Shown: positions 7,693-16,079 of the stretch, in pieces
Layout: each line of letters opens with the position of its first letter
Position numbering within the stretch: position 1 is the first letter of the stretch
From: JBGQMW01 sp963769845
GTDB taxonomy: Archaea; Thermoproteota; Bathyarchaeia; Bathyarchaeales; Bathycorpusculaceae
Direction of reading: 5' to 3'
Length of the DNA: 64,000 nucleotides
Assembly: GCA_963769845.1 (NCBI GenBank)
Contig: CAVYNL010000012.1
Coordinates: forward strand, 34,007-98,006
Notes under the pieces: model-generated
Database searches by the model: none
Told to the model about the DNA's origin: nothing
Seen by the model: only the letters and a program-made list of their open reading frames with translations
Program-made: the position numbers and the translations under genes

Positions 7693-8109
7693 TTATAACA
7701 CTTCTTGGGAAAGGACTTTAATTGTTTCGTAGACAGATGTTGCTGCTGCAATGCTGATGACCGCTAGGGAGAATATGTATTCCCTTGATATTGTCGGCGG
7801 TCTCAGAAAAACTGCAAGCATTACGAGCGAAGTTATGAGGAAAATCGTGTAGAAAAAGTTTCGCGGGATAAGAATTCGCCGTAGACGGATGACATTCTCA
7901 AGGATGATTCTGTCTGCAACATATCCATTCGCTTCCTTTTTGATCAGTCCTGCCTCTTCAAGCTTGTTCATGTGATAGAGCGCAAGTGTGGGACTGCTCA
8001 GGTTCAATGCTCTTTGAACCTCTCGAATCCCGACTGGCTTGTCATTTTTCAAGATGAACCTGTAAATTTTCAGTGCGAGTCCTCTCAGAACATCCCTCTT
8101 TTCACTCAT
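7693..8109 (-). CDS. membrane-anchored winged-helix transcription regulator
   Basis: The first 75 or so residues form a winged helix: GIREVQRALNLSSPTLALYHMNKLEEAGLI has the recognition-helix pattern of ArsR/MarR-like archaeal regulators. After it, two hydrophobic segments (FYTIFLITSLVMLAVF and YIFSLAVISIAAATSVY) indicate membrane anchoring. Regulators of this layout are common in archaea and often control an adjacent divergent gene. Here the divergent gene encodes a secreted Ig-like protein, and a perfect inverted repeat lies between them. Confidence 0.7.
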   Translation of the reverse strand: MSEKRDVLRGLALKIYRFILKNDKPVGIREVQRALNLSSPTLALYHMNKLEEAGLIKKEANGYVADRIILENVIRLRRILIPRNFFYTIFLITSLVMLAVFLRPPTISREYIFSLAVISIAAATSVYETIKVLSQEVL

Positions 8110-8171
8110 GATTCATCCGTCTCCAAATGGAAAGAACTTGCATCCTATTTAGGTGCCTCTTGTTCAAACTG

Positions 8172-8189
8172 TTTGTACAGTTGTACAAA
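8172..8189. promoter_or_regulatory. candidate operator between divergent genes
   Basis: TTTGTACA and TGTACAAA form perfect 8-bp inverted arms with a 2-bp spacer. The site is 63 bp upstream of the winged-helix gene start and 50 bp upstream of the secreted-protein start. Symmetric sites of this size fit a dimeric winged-helix regulator; binding is inferred. Confidence 0.55.
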
Positions 8190-8238
8190 AACGTAGAATT
8201 AAATTTTGCAGTCCCTATTCGTCATATAGGCGGCGCAA

Positions 8239-9363
8239 GTGAAGAAAGAGTTGTTTGCGGCATCGCTTCTTGCTGTGGCTCTAGCTGCAGGGCTTGGAAC
8301 AATCAGTTACGGCCTTTTTGCTGAAGCTCCTCCTGCGGGAAAGCTTGAAACTGTGCTTGACGTCTACACTCTGAAAGGTGGGATAGGTATCAACGTTACT
8401 GGCGGAACTTTTGAACCTGGCGATAGTGCTCCTATTTATGCATATCTCACAGTTGGAGGTGTTCCAGTGAACGGAAGCCAGGTGATGTTCACGATAAAGA
8501 AACCGGAGGGTACAGAAAATATCGGAGCAGTGCTCACAAATGGTTCAGGTGTCGCGGAGATTTCCCTCTCCTTTCTCCCTTCTGAAGGCCACCTAATTGG
8601 AGCATGGCAAATCCTCGCAAACGCTTCGGTAAACAATGATGCTGTAAGTGACACGATGAGACTGCAATGCGAGTCGGAAAATGCTCGAATTGACGTTCTT
8701 TCTGAGAAAAATGGGGCAGTCAGCCTCTCCTTTCTCCCCGGCGATGAGGTTTTTCTGGAGACAGAATTATCCTACAGGAATATCTCAATCGCTGGTGCCC
8801 CAGTTACTTTCGAGGTTAGAACGCCAAATGATACGGACTTTCTCTGGCCCGCGCGACAGACAGTTTCAACAGACAGCCTTGGAACAGCAAACGTCACGTT
8901 CCAAATCCCGTGGCCTTCAGACTTCTCCCTAGGCACCTGGCATGCAACAGTCACGAGCCAAATCTATGAACAGGTCGTGAACGCCACAGCGAATTTTGAC
9001 TGCGAACTTGTTCGACCAATGATAGACGTTTATACCCAAGAAGGCGGACAGGGGCAGAACACACCAGGAGGAACCTTCGTGCTCAACGAAACTGTGTTTC
9101 TCTATGCGGAAATTCGGGACTCTCTCAATCAGACTGTGCCCAATCAACTCGTGGGTTTTGAGTTCAAATACTTTAACACAACATCTGTGCCATGGACAGA
9201 GGCCACCATGGTGCAAGGGACGAACGCTTCTGGAATTGCAGGTGTAACCACGCGAATACCCCCTGTCTCAGAATACGCGGGAATGTGGGTAGTCTACGCA
9301 ACCACACGGTACAACGATAACATTTTGAGTGACACACTCCCCTTTGTAACTAACCAACAGTAA
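8239..9363 (+). CDS. secreted protein with three Ig-like repeats
   Basis: The GTG at 8239 opens a signal peptide (KKELFAASLLAVALAAGLGTISYGLFAEA). Three repeats of about 110 residues follow. Each opens with a block such as LDVYTLKGGIGINVTGGTF (residue ~40) or IDVYTQEGGQGQNTPGGTF (~263), and each contains a line like GVAEISLSF or GTANVTF and ends in an SDTL- or ANF-like strand. These are bacterial-type immunoglobulin/macroglobulin beta-sandwich folds typical of archaeal surface proteins. No enzyme motif or C-terminal anchor is visible. Its likely regulator is encoded divergently. Confidence 0.65.
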   Translation: MKKELFAASLLAVALAAGLGTISYGLFAEAPPAGKLETVLDVYTLKGGIGINVTGGTFEPGDSAPIYAYLTVGGVPVNGSQVMFTIKKPEGTENIGAVLTNGSGVAEISLSFLPSEGHLIGAWQILANASVNNDAVSDTMRLQCESENARIDVLSEKNGAVSLSFLPGDEVFLETELSYRNISIAGAPVTFEVRTPNDTDFLWPARQTVSTDSLGTANVTFQIPWPSDFSLGTWHATVTSQIYEQVVNATANFDCELVRPMIDVYTQEGGQGQNTPGGTFVLNETVFLYAEIRDSLNQTVPNQLVGFEFKYFNTTSVPWTEATMVQGTNASGIAGVTTRIPPVSEYAGMWVVYATTRYNDNILSDTLPFVTNQQ

Positions 9364-9633
9364 TCGCCGCCTCCTCCTCCCACCTTAGCGTGCGCACCTC
9401 TGTTTTCCAATTTCACTTCATACCTTGATTTCCTCATTCTAGCGAACCTAAACACCAACCACAGAAGAGATGGGATTGAGCGGGAAAAGTCTCCGTTTGA
9501 AAGGATTTTGCTTCGAATGTCCATGATTCTACACGGTATCTAGTCCTCTCTTTGTCGGTTTCTTTCTGACTAGTATTTCCTTTCACAGCGAACGAAAATA
9601 AGGAATGAGCGCGCACGGGCATTCGAGTGGTGG

Positions 9634-10314
9634 TTAGGCTCGGTTCATTTCCTGTACGAGGCTCGGGAGGTCTATGATCGAACTTAAGAAATAGTTGGCG
9701 CCTGCGTCAATCAGCTCCTGTTGCGTAGAAATTCCTGTGGGGACGCCAACGGCGACGGTCCCGACGTCTCTTGCGCATCTCATGTCTCGGCTGCTGTCTC
9801 CGACGAGTATGGTTTCGACGGCCTTGGTCTTCAAGCCTGCAAGAACAGCCTTAAGGTGTTCTGGATCTGGCTTGACTTCTTTCACTTTGTTTCTGGGAAC
9901 TATGGCTTCGAAGAACTTGTTTATCCTGAATCGTTTCAAGATGTAGTCTACTGACTTCTGGCTGCTAATGGTGCAGAGACCGAGCTTGAGCTTCATCTTC
10001 TTCAGAGTCTCCAGTGTTTCAGTCACGCCCGGGAGCAAGCCTGTTGTTCTTGCGGCTTCCATCTCATGCTTCTCTGCTATGTCCAAGGCTTCGTTGCGGG
10101 TTTTGTTTATCGTCCGTGCTGATTTGCCGCTGTTCCTGAGAAATATGTCCGCTTTGTTAAGCATCTCAAAAATGCTCTCGTTCAGTGAAAGGACCGAGGC
10201 TGGGATACCTTTGTTGAGAAGGAAACTCCTGACTTCTGACCTCAGAGCCATATAGTCAAGGTTGAAACTCGCAAGAGTTCCATCGAGGTCGAAGATCACT
10301 GCTTTTATCGTCAT
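9634..10314 (-). CDS. HAD-superfamily phosphatase, phosphoglycolate-phosphatase-like
   Basis: This 226-residue HAD hydrolase begins with motif I (VIFDLDGTLASF), in which the two aspartates act as nucleophile and acid/base. It has a helical cap domain at about residues 20-85, motif II within KLGLCTISSQKS, the lysine motif near VKEVKPDPEHL, and motif III/IV (ILVGDSSRDMRCARDVG). The layout matches class I HAD enzymes such as phosphoglycolate phosphatase. The substrate is not determined, and the gene stands alone on the minus strand. Confidence 0.85.
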   Translation of the reverse strand: MTIKAVIFDLDGTLASFNLDYMALRSEVRSFLLNKGIPASVLSLNESIFEMLNKADIFLRNSGKSARTINKTRNEALDIAEKHEMEAARTTGLLPGVTETLETLKKMKLKLGLCTISSQKSVDYILKRFRINKFFEAIVPRNKVKEVKPDPEHLKAVLAGLKTKAVETILVGDSSRDMRCARDVGTVAVGVPTGISTQQELIDAGANYFLSSIIDLPSLVQEMNRA

Positions 10315-10569
10315 CCGTTCTCACTTGTTATTGAGGATGTCGCCTTAAGCTGGTTCTGGCGAAATATACTTTGCGGTGACGCTACTGTCACGCGATCCAC
10401 TGCTCCAGTGGCGCAAAGAAGGCAGTTTTTGGCATACGCTTGCAGAAAGTGCCCTCAGAAGAGCCTCGAGGGAAAACAAGACTCGGCCTATCATTTCGGA
10501 CCTGACGATAGAGGGACACGCAACGTTGTTAAGCAGGTCAAAGGACATTGAAGCTTGAAGATTGTCATG

Positions 10570-11169
10570 ATGAGCAGAAAGAAAGCTCAGAGCAAAATAG
10601 CTCCTGCCACCATTCGAACCAAACGGCTTCTGCTGCGAGACCTGCGGAGCAGAGACCGAGAAGCAATTCACAAATATTCCTCTGATCCTGAAGTTGTCCA
10701 ATACATGGACTGGGGACCCAACACTGACAAGGATGACAAGGAGTTTCTTGAACGAGCCATGACCGTACGAAAGAAAAATCCCCGCAGAAACTTCACACTC
10801 GCCATAGTCTTGAAGGATACAAAAAGGCTCATCGGAAGCTGCGGAATTCACGAGTCAAGTCCCCCCGACAGAGAAGGTTGGATCGGCTACTGTCTGAACA
10901 GGCAATACTGGGGTCGCGGTTTCGGAACAGAGACTGCCAAAGCACTTTTGGACTTCGGTTTCAACCATTTAAGGCTTCATCGCATCTTTGCCACATGTGT
11001 GCCTGCAAATACGGCTTCCGCTCATGTTTTGGAGAAGACAGGTATGCAATTGGAGGGGCATCTCCGACAGCACAGATGGGTGAAGGGGAAGTGGCGCGAT
11101 TCGCTCCTCTATGCCATCCTTGACCAGGAATGGCAGGACCAAATAGACAGCCAAAAGAGATCAAGGTAG
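10570..11169 (+). CDS. GNAT acetyltransferase, RimJ/RimL-like
   Basis: The 199-residue protein from the ATG at 10570 has the RimJ/RimL pattern: TKRLLLRDLRSRDREAI near the start, the central WIGYCLNRQYWGRGFGTETAK block containing the acetyl-CoA pyrophosphate loop (RGFGTE), then LHRIFATCVPANTASAHVLEKTGM. Such enzymes acetylate protein N-termini or small amines using acetyl-CoA. The frame is open to a TTG at 10555, a less likely start. The 240 bp before it hold nothing I can identify. Confidence 0.85.
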   Translation: MSRKKAQSKIAPATIRTKRLLLRDLRSRDREAIHKYSSDPEVVQYMDWGPNTDKDDKEFLERAMTVRKKNPRRNFTLAIVLKDTKRLIGSCGIHESSPPDREGWIGYCLNRQYWGRGFGTETAKALLDFGFNHLRLHRIFATCVPANTASAHVLEKTGMQLEGHLRQHRWVKGKWRDSLLYAILDQEWQDQIDSQKRSR

Positions 11170-11244
11170 CGTTTCCTAGTCTCGGGCGACCGCCGGCCCC
11201 AAAATGAATATCTCACCTGTAGCATATTGTCAACGAGGTGGACT

Positions 11245-11469
11245 ATGAGTTTCGAGGAGTACACGCAAGACAAGCTCTGGCCTATTCTTGTAGAAACAGT
11301 CCATTCACTCGTCATGTTTCCAAGCCACAAAGGTTACACGAGAGCTGTCATTCTTCCGGAGAAGCCTGAGATAAAACCACTGGAATTGGCCTTGAGGCTT
11401 CAAATAGCACTAGGCGAGGCCGTCGTTATCCTGTACGAGCTTCATCAGGAAAGAAAGACTAGCTCGTAG
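11245..11469 (+). CDS. small protein, unknown
   Basis: The ATG at 11245 follows GAGGTGG and gives 74 residues starting MSFEEYTQDKLWPILVETVHSLV. It is soluble, with a central PEKPEIKPLELALRLQIALGEAVVILYEL helix-rich part. It lies between a GNAT gene and the tungstate/molybdate locus, in the same direction as both. No family was recognised. Confidence 0.5.
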   Translation: MSFEEYTQDKLWPILVETVHSLVMFPSHKGYTRAVILPEKPEIKPLELALRLQIALGEAVVILYELHQERKTSS

Positions 11470-11544
11470 CGTTGGGCTCTCCGCTTCATCTTTGTTTCGG
11501 TTTGCGTCTCAGGATTGCTTTCTTCAGCTGGAGAAACAGTTAGG

Positions 11545-11898
11545 ATGAGCGACTTCGAGGGAACCGAAAACCTTTTGAAAACTCTGGCTGGCAAGCTTAA
11601 GAGTTCCGAGGCTACTGTCGCGATCCGTCCTGAGGACATTACGATATTGACGGAAGAGCCTCCTGTTTCTCAAGAATGGAACTTGCTCGAAGGAGAGGTT
11701 CAGGAGTACACGGATCTGGGTCCTGTTGTTAACGTAGCCGTAGAGGTTGGCTTTGTTCTGAAAGCACTCTTGGACAAGAGGTCTTTTTGGGGTTCAAGTC
11801 TGGCCGTGGGAACGCGCGTTTATGTTCGGTTTGATGTTGATTCTGGCAAGGTCTTCAATGCGCACTGCATGTCTGATGGGATTATGATGCAGCGATGA
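11545..11898 (+). CDS. free-standing TOBE protein (WtpC/ModC C-terminal domain)
   Basis: TOBE domains bind oxyanions such as molybdate and tungstate at the C-terminus of ModC/WtpC ATPases. This 117-residue protein has the pattern IRPEDITILTEEP, EGEVQEYTDLGPVVNVAVEV, LKALLDKRSF and RVYVRFD, and no ATPase part. The TupC ATPase encoded at 15102-15818 lacks this domain, so the two may complement each other. Alternatively this is the surviving tail of a truncated modC/wtpC. The ModE gene follows after 56 bp in the same direction. Confidence 0.7.
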   Translation: MSDFEGTENLLKTLAGKLKSSEATVAIRPEDITILTEEPPVSQEWNLLEGEVQEYTDLGPVVNVAVEVGFVLKALLDKRSFWGSSLAVGTRVYVRFDVDSGKVFNAHCMSDGIMMQR

Positions 11899-11954
11899 TC
11901 GAAGCATGGCGAAGACAGATCTTATAAATGTGCAATGACAGAGTGCAGTGTGAA

Positions 11955-12512
11955 ATGTCGCAGCGTGCAAAGTTCAAGTCTTCTTTCAAAGTCTGGATTG
12001 AGTTTGAAGGAAAGCGGGTTCTGGGCAAGGGCGGAGCAGCTATTCTTGAACAGATACGCAGAAACCAGTCTATTTCCAAGGCTGCAGAAAAGCTCGATAT
12101 GTCTTACCGCTACGTTTGGAACTATCTGGACGAGGTCAAGAGAACAGTGGGGGAGCCGATTGTTGAGACGTTCAAGGGCGGCAAGAGTGGAGGCGGCGGT
12201 GCGAGGCTCAACGAACTAGGCGAGTATCTGTTGGGTGAATATGCACGCGCAAGCAGAAGTGTGGAGAGTTGCATTTCTGGAAAGGAGTCACTGGAGGTGA
12301 AAGGTGTGAAGATCAGTGCGAGGAACCGTTGGAAGGGGAAGGTTTCAACTGTCACGAAGGACGATGTTGTGGCGCTTGTGAAGATCAAGGTGACGGAGCC
12401 CATGGTCATAACGGCTTTGATTTCACGTGAGGCTGTGGAAGACCTGAAGATCAAGGTGGGCGATGAAGTTGAAGCGATAGTCAAGTCTACTGAAGTTATG
12501 GTTGCCAAATGA
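11955..12512 (+). CDS. modE: ModE-type molybdate/tungstate-responsive regulator
   Basis: The 185-residue protein from the ATG at 11955 joins the ModE LysR-type winged helix (FEGKRVLGKGGAAILEQIRRNQSISKAAEKLDMSYRYVWNYL) to one C-terminal TOBE/Mop domain (KVSTVTKDDVVALVKIKV, TALISREAVEDLKIKVGDEV, STEVMVAK). ModE represses molybdate/tungstate uptake genes when oxyanion is bound. The tupABC genes start 540 bp downstream in the same direction, an arrangement that fits regulation of this transporter. Confidence 0.9.
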   Translation: MSQRAKFKSSFKVWIEFEGKRVLGKGGAAILEQIRRNQSISKAAEKLDMSYRYVWNYLDEVKRTVGEPIVETFKGGKSGGGGARLNELGEYLLGEYARASRSVESCISGKESLEVKGVKISARNRWKGKVSTVTKDDVVALVKIKVTEPMVITALISREAVEDLKIKVGDEVEAIVKSTEVMVAK

Positions 12513-12536
12513 AAAACGACTCGAAACAACAACCCT

Positions 12537-12572
12537 GCGCGCGCGGCTAAAGAAGTTATGATAGCCAAGTAA
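12537..12572 (+). pseudogene. 3' remnant of a second TOBE gene, starting at a GC tract
   Basis: Immediately after a GCGCGCGCG tract (12537-12545), the frame AKEVMIAK-stop repeats the last codons of the modE gene (STEVMVAK-stop, ending 12512) with similar but not identical bases. It reads as the last codons of a paralogous TOBE protein whose upstream part has been lost. A short direct duplication of the modE tail is the alternative. Confidence 0.4.
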
Positions 12573-12599
12573 GCTATGCTAAAGTCATCCTGTAGCTAT

Positions 12600-12785
12600 C
12601 TATTTCTTCTCCTTCCACTTTGCGTATTCTTCCTGCATTTCACGGTTCTTAGCAGGGTCTCGATTGATCTCATTTTTCATTTCAAAGATTTGTTGCCCGG
12701 TCATATTCTTAACGTGTCTCAACCACATTTCAAAACTCAAAGTGCGTTCTTTTACTCCTTTTTCCATTTCCTTCTCGTAGCTCAT
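12600..12785 (-). CDS. small helical charged protein, unknown
   Basis: This 61-residue protein is preceded by an AGGAG site 7-11 bp before its ATG. The sequence is rich in Lys/Glu with predicted helices (YEKEMEKGVKERTLSFEMWLRHV, then QQIFEMKNEINRDPAKNREMQEEYAKW). It lies antisense between modE and tupA. No family was recognised. Confidence 0.5.
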   Translation of the reverse strand: MSYEKEMEKGVKERTLSFEMWLRHVKNMTGQQIFEMKNEINRDPAKNREMQEEYAKWKEKK

Positions 12786-12882
12786 TCCTTCTAACTCCTG
12801 TGTGCTTTAGCAGCATATTATGCAACTACCAAGTATATTAGGCGCGCACCAAAAATTAACACCGATAGAAGCTTGCTCCAAA

Positions 12883-12891
12883 GCGCGCGCG
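12883..12891. repeat. GC tract
   Basis: Nine alternating bases lie in the leader region between the small minus-strand gene and tupA. No gene fragment was recognised next to it. Confidence 0.7.
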
Positions 12892-13053
12892 TGGTTGATC
12901 TTCGCTTCAATCACCGAAATGTTTTTAAATGCATATCGGTCCCTTGACTGCAAGAATTAAGAAGTGATTTGAAATGAGGATGTCATTTGATTACAACAGA
13001 TTGTATTGGGGACATCGGCTTGCACTGTTTTATGGAGAAGGAGGCAAATAGAA

Positions 13054-14283
13054 TTGAATGGAAAATTGAGGAAATCGCTGATTCTCAGTGTTTGCATGTT
13101 GATTATGCTGATAACCATTTGCTATCAAGTGCCATTTGTACGCGCAGACAACTGGTGGACTGCCTTCACCGCAAGGACAGACGTCAACCTCGACCTCAAA
13201 GTGGACATGAAAGACCTTGGCATAGTAGCGCATGCCTTCGGGGTCAGGCCAGGCTCACTACTCTGGAACGCCGATTGCGACATCAATGGCGACAGCGTTG
13301 TAGACATGAAGGATATAGCGACTGTCGCGAAGAATTTTGGATGGGTAGGTTCAACGCCATCACACACTACGCTGACAGTTTCGTCAACGACCAGCCTCTA
13401 CGAAACACTAGTGGAAGACGAGATGAAAGCGGTGTTTCAGGCAAAGTTTCCTTGGATAACCATTAACTTTCTTTCGCAAGGAACTGGCGCTGCCATACAG
13501 ACAGCCATGAGAGGTGACGCAGACATGATAATGGTCCACGATCCGACACAGGAAAACACATTCTTGGTTAACGGATATGGCGTGAACAGGAAAATCATAG
13601 CATCCAACTTCTTCATCATGGTAGGACCCCAAAACGATCCCGCCAACATAACTGGCATGGCACCGTTAGACGCGCTGAAACACATCAAAACGTTGGGAGA
13701 ACAAGGTCAAGCCATATGGATATCAAGAGGCGATGGATCAGGGACTAACTCAAAAGAAAAGAATCTGTGGAAAGCCGCTGGCATAAACTGGACGCAGATA
13801 AGAACAGAAACATCATGGTACAAGGAGACAGGACAAGGCATGACCGCCACGCTACTTGTGGCCAACCAACTGGGCGGATACACACTGTCGGACACGGCTT
13901 CATATCTGACGAACACGAAGGCAGGGAACATTCAGATGAAAATTGTGGTTCAAGCCACAAAAGACCTACTGAACGTTTACAGCGTGATAGCCGACAATCC
14001 ACTGAATGCCAATCTTACAAGTACGAACTTTGCCGATTCAATGCTATTCATACATTTCTTGGTTTCAAGCGAAGGCCAAACGCTGCTAGCCAACTACGGG
14101 ACGTCAACATTCGGAGCACCACTCTTCACCCCCTTCGTTCCACTAGTATCCACCGGAAGCAACGCCACGTTGTCGAGCTGGATCCAGAATTACGCTTATA
14201 TCCCTTCAAACGTAACCGAATGTCCATCGACTTATCGATTCGACGCAGGCATCCTGTACTCAAACATTTGGGATACCACTTGA
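13054..14283 (+). CDS. tupA: tungstate-binding protein TupA with N-terminal dockerin
   Basis: This is the extracellular oxyanion-binding subunit of a tungstate ABC transporter. From the TTG at 13054 (AGGAGG at 13038-13043) come a signal peptide (KLRKSLILSVCMLIMLITICYQVPFVRA), then a dockerin module at about residues 42-96 with two Ca-binding repeats (TDVNLDLKVDMKDLGIVAHAFG; DCDINGDSVVDMKDIATVAKNFG-type), then the binding-protein domain. The latter shows TTTSLYET-like, DADMIMVHDP, ISRGDGSGTNSKEKNLW and ETGQGM blocks typical of TupA. A dockerin on a transporter binding protein is unusual. Permease and ATPase genes follow. Confidence 0.85.
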   Translation: MNGKLRKSLILSVCMLIMLITICYQVPFVRADNWWTAFTARTDVNLDLKVDMKDLGIVAHAFGVRPGSLLWNADCDINGDSVVDMKDIATVAKNFGWVGSTPSHTTLTVSSTTSLYETLVEDEMKAVFQAKFPWITINFLSQGTGAAIQTAMRGDADMIMVHDPTQENTFLVNGYGVNRKIIASNFFIMVGPQNDPANITGMAPLDALKHIKTLGEQGQAIWISRGDGSGTNSKEKNLWKAAGINWTQIRTETSWYKETGQGMTATLLVANQLGGYTLSDTASYLTNTKAGNIQMKIVVQATKDLLNVYSVIADNPLNANLTSTNFADSMLFIHFLVSSEGQTLLANYGTSTFGAPLFTPFVPLVSTGSNATLSSWIQNYAYIPSNVTECPSTYRFDAGILYSNIWDTT

Positions 14284-14333
14284 TTCTTGCGTCCGCACAA
14301 AGATCTAATTCCATTTTTTCTTCGTGATCTCGA

Positions 14334-15080
14334 ATGCAAGATGTTATAGTCCAGGCGATTCAGAAGGCCATTGGATTGATCTTCAGTGGGAACAATGAGG
14401 TATACGCGACAGTCTACAGGTCGTTATACGTCACCGGTCTTGCTACGTTGCTATCTTGCTTATGGAGCATTCCAATCGCAGCAGTTTTGGGTCTATATTC
14501 TTTCAGAGGAAAATGGGTAATCAAGGGCATTTTTAGCTCGCTCATTGGTGTGCCCACAGTTGCCCTCGGATTGCTCTTGTATCTCCTTATGTCGCGCCAA
14601 GGTGAATTCGGCTTTCTTCGTCTTCTTTACACGCTCAATGGAATAGCGATTGGTGAAGCCATACTGATTACACCGTTGATCGTCAGCTTCACCAGTAGTG
14701 CACTTGGCGCCGCAGATGTCCAGTTAAGAGACCTCGCCAAAACCCTCGGAGCATCTAGCTTCAGAGCCAATTTGGCCATAATGAGAGAAACCGTCTGGTC
14801 AATGGTATTGGCTGTATCAGCCGCCTTTAACAGAGGTTTCGGAGAGCTAGGTGTGGCCATGATTGTGGGCGGGAATCTGTTCCAAGAAACGAGGGTGCTG
14901 ACAACTTCCATTGCATTAGAAACGAATTTAGGAAGTTTTGATGTGGCCATGGCATATGCAATAATCCTCATGGCAGTAGTACTTACAATAACGTTAGGGA
15001 TCAACCTTGTGGAAAGACTGAGACAAGAGGACCTGCCTTGGAAGAAGTGGTGGGTCTTGTGGCGCTCTGCAGCAGGCTAA
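14334..15080 (+). CDS. tupB: tungstate ABC transporter permease TupB
   Basis: The 248 residues contain about five hydrophobic segments and the cytoplasmic permease loop that contacts the ATPase (LRDLAKTLGASSFRANLAIMRET), which follows the EAA-loop pattern. The order tupA-tupB-tupC, with gaps of 50 and 21 bp, is the normal operon. The ATG at 14334 is the only sensible start. Confidence 0.92.
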   Translation: MQDVIVQAIQKAIGLIFSGNNEVYATVYRSLYVTGLATLLSCLWSIPIAAVLGLYSFRGKWVIKGIFSSLIGVPTVALGLLLYLLMSRQGEFGFLRLLYTLNGIAIGEAILITPLIVSFTSSALGAADVQLRDLAKTLGASSFRANLAIMRETVWSMVLAVSAAFNRGFGELGVAMIVGGNLFQETRVLTTSIALETNLGSFDVAMAYAIILMAVVLTITLGINLVERLRQEDLPWKKWWVLWRSAAG

Positions 15081-15101
15081 GGCTGGGAGAAGACTGAGGC
15101 A

Positions 15102-15818
15102 ATGGAAGCAAGACTTCAACTAAAAAACATCGAAAAAAGCTACGGCCTAATCAAGGCTCTCGAAAATATCAATCTGGAAATAGTGGGAGGTAAAACGATA
15201 GCACTGTTGGGAACCAATGGGGCAGGGAAAACAACCTTGCTTCGGGTTATAGCTGGGTTAGAAGAACCGGACAAGGGCAGTACAGTTTTCAAGGGCAAGA
15301 ACGTAAACGGAAAGGAATTGCGTCAGATCGCCACACTAGTTTTCCAGAAAACGACGATGTTCAACAGATCGGTTTACAGCAACTTGGCGTACGGCCTCAA
15401 AATCAGAGGAAAAAAAGACAGTGAGATCAAGGAAGAAATAGCTCGAGAATTGCACGCTGTTGGATTGAGGAATTTCGAAAAAAGAAAGGCAAGGAAAACC
15501 TCAGTTGGAGAACAACAGAGAATCTCTCTTGCACGAGCTTTCTTGCTAAACCCCCAAATCCTGCTGCTAGATGAACCCACCGCAAACTTGGACCCGAACA
15601 GCGCAACAATAATCGAGAGAGCAATTGTGAACAGAACAAAAGAAAAAAGCATAATCATACTAGCAACACATAATTTGAGCCAGGCAAAGCGACTTGCAAA
15701 CGAAGTGGTGCACATATACGACGGCAAAATTGTAGAGATTGCGAGTCCTGAAGAGTTCTTCACTAATCCGCGTAGCGAAATAACTCGGAAATTCATAAAC
15801 GGAGAACTGGAATACTGA
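15102..15818 (+). CDS. tupC: tungstate ABC transporter ATPase TupC
   Basis: This ATP-binding subunit powers tungstate import. The 238 residues show Walker A (LLGTNGAGKTTLL, ~35-47), a Q-loop (VFQKTTMF), Walker B (QILLLDEPTANLDP) and the H-loop (ATHN). The ABC signature reads TSVGEQQR instead of the usual LSGGEQQR, a noticeable departure. There is no C-terminal TOBE domain; a free TOBE protein is encoded 3.2 kb upstream. Confidence 0.9.
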   Translation: MEARLQLKNIEKSYGLIKALENINLEIVGGKTIALLGTNGAGKTTLLRVIAGLEEPDKGSTVFKGKNVNGKELRQIATLVFQKTTMFNRSVYSNLAYGLKIRGKKDSEIKEEIARELHAVGLRNFEKRKARKTSVGEQQRISLARAFLLNPQILLLDEPTANLDPNSATIIERAIVNRTKEKSIIILATHNLSQAKRLANEVVHIYDGKIVEIASPEEFFTNPRSEITRKFINGELEY

Positions 15819-15893
15819 AAACACAGTCATTCCAAGCGCGTGTGACCTGATCCCTCAAAAAAAGAGATTCTCATAGAGTCTAGGTCCCTTTTA

Positions 15894-16079
15894 CTATAGT
15901 ACCGCGATCGAGCGCGCGCTCAAGGCCATGGAACAGGTTACGATGTCAAAATGGCTGCTGGGAAACTCCTTCAGATCGACTGCATCTGAGACAAAGTATT
16001 CTATCCCCAGTTTCTCTTTCTTCTCCCGTTGTCTAGCGAATTCAACGACTCTCTTGGAGAAGTCCACACCTACAACTAG
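15894..16079 (-). pseudogene. SAM-methyltransferase fragment bracketed by GC tracts
   Basis: The minus strand reads VVGVDFSKRVVEFARQRE, then LGIEYFVSDAVDLKEFP and HFDIVTCSMAL. These correspond to post-motif I, motif II and motif III of class I SAM-dependent methyltransferases. Motif I (the GCGxG loop) and everything upstream are missing. The fragment begins exactly at TAGCGCGCGCTA (16077-16088) and, after the last recognisable residues, runs into GAGCGCGCGCTC (15910-15921), so about 155 bp of coding DNA lie between two palindromes. Confidence 0.65.
15910..15921. repeat. GC palindrome GAGCGCGCGCTC
   Basis: This perfect palindrome forms the downstream edge of the methyltransferase fragment. 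Confidence 0.85.

Noticed and set aside
7653..7721. 22-codon peptide starting MKTLAMRLQILKAIITLL
   Set aside because: It overlaps the 3' end of the winged-helix regulator antisense and has only a weak ribosome binding site; hydrophobic pattern may be chance.
10345..10851. 168-codon open frame on the minus strand across the GNAT gene start
   Set aside because: It is antisense to a clear acetyltransferase and has no domain-like pattern. The 240 bp upstream of the GNAT gene contain nothing else recognisable.
12122..12568. 148-codon open frame antisense to modE
   Set aside because: Ser/Thr/Leu/Pro-rich shadow of the conserved ModE protein.
13767..14327. 186-codon open frame overlapping tupA in another frame
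   Set aside because: Basic, His-rich, no hydrophobic pattern; a shadow of the conserved tupA frame.
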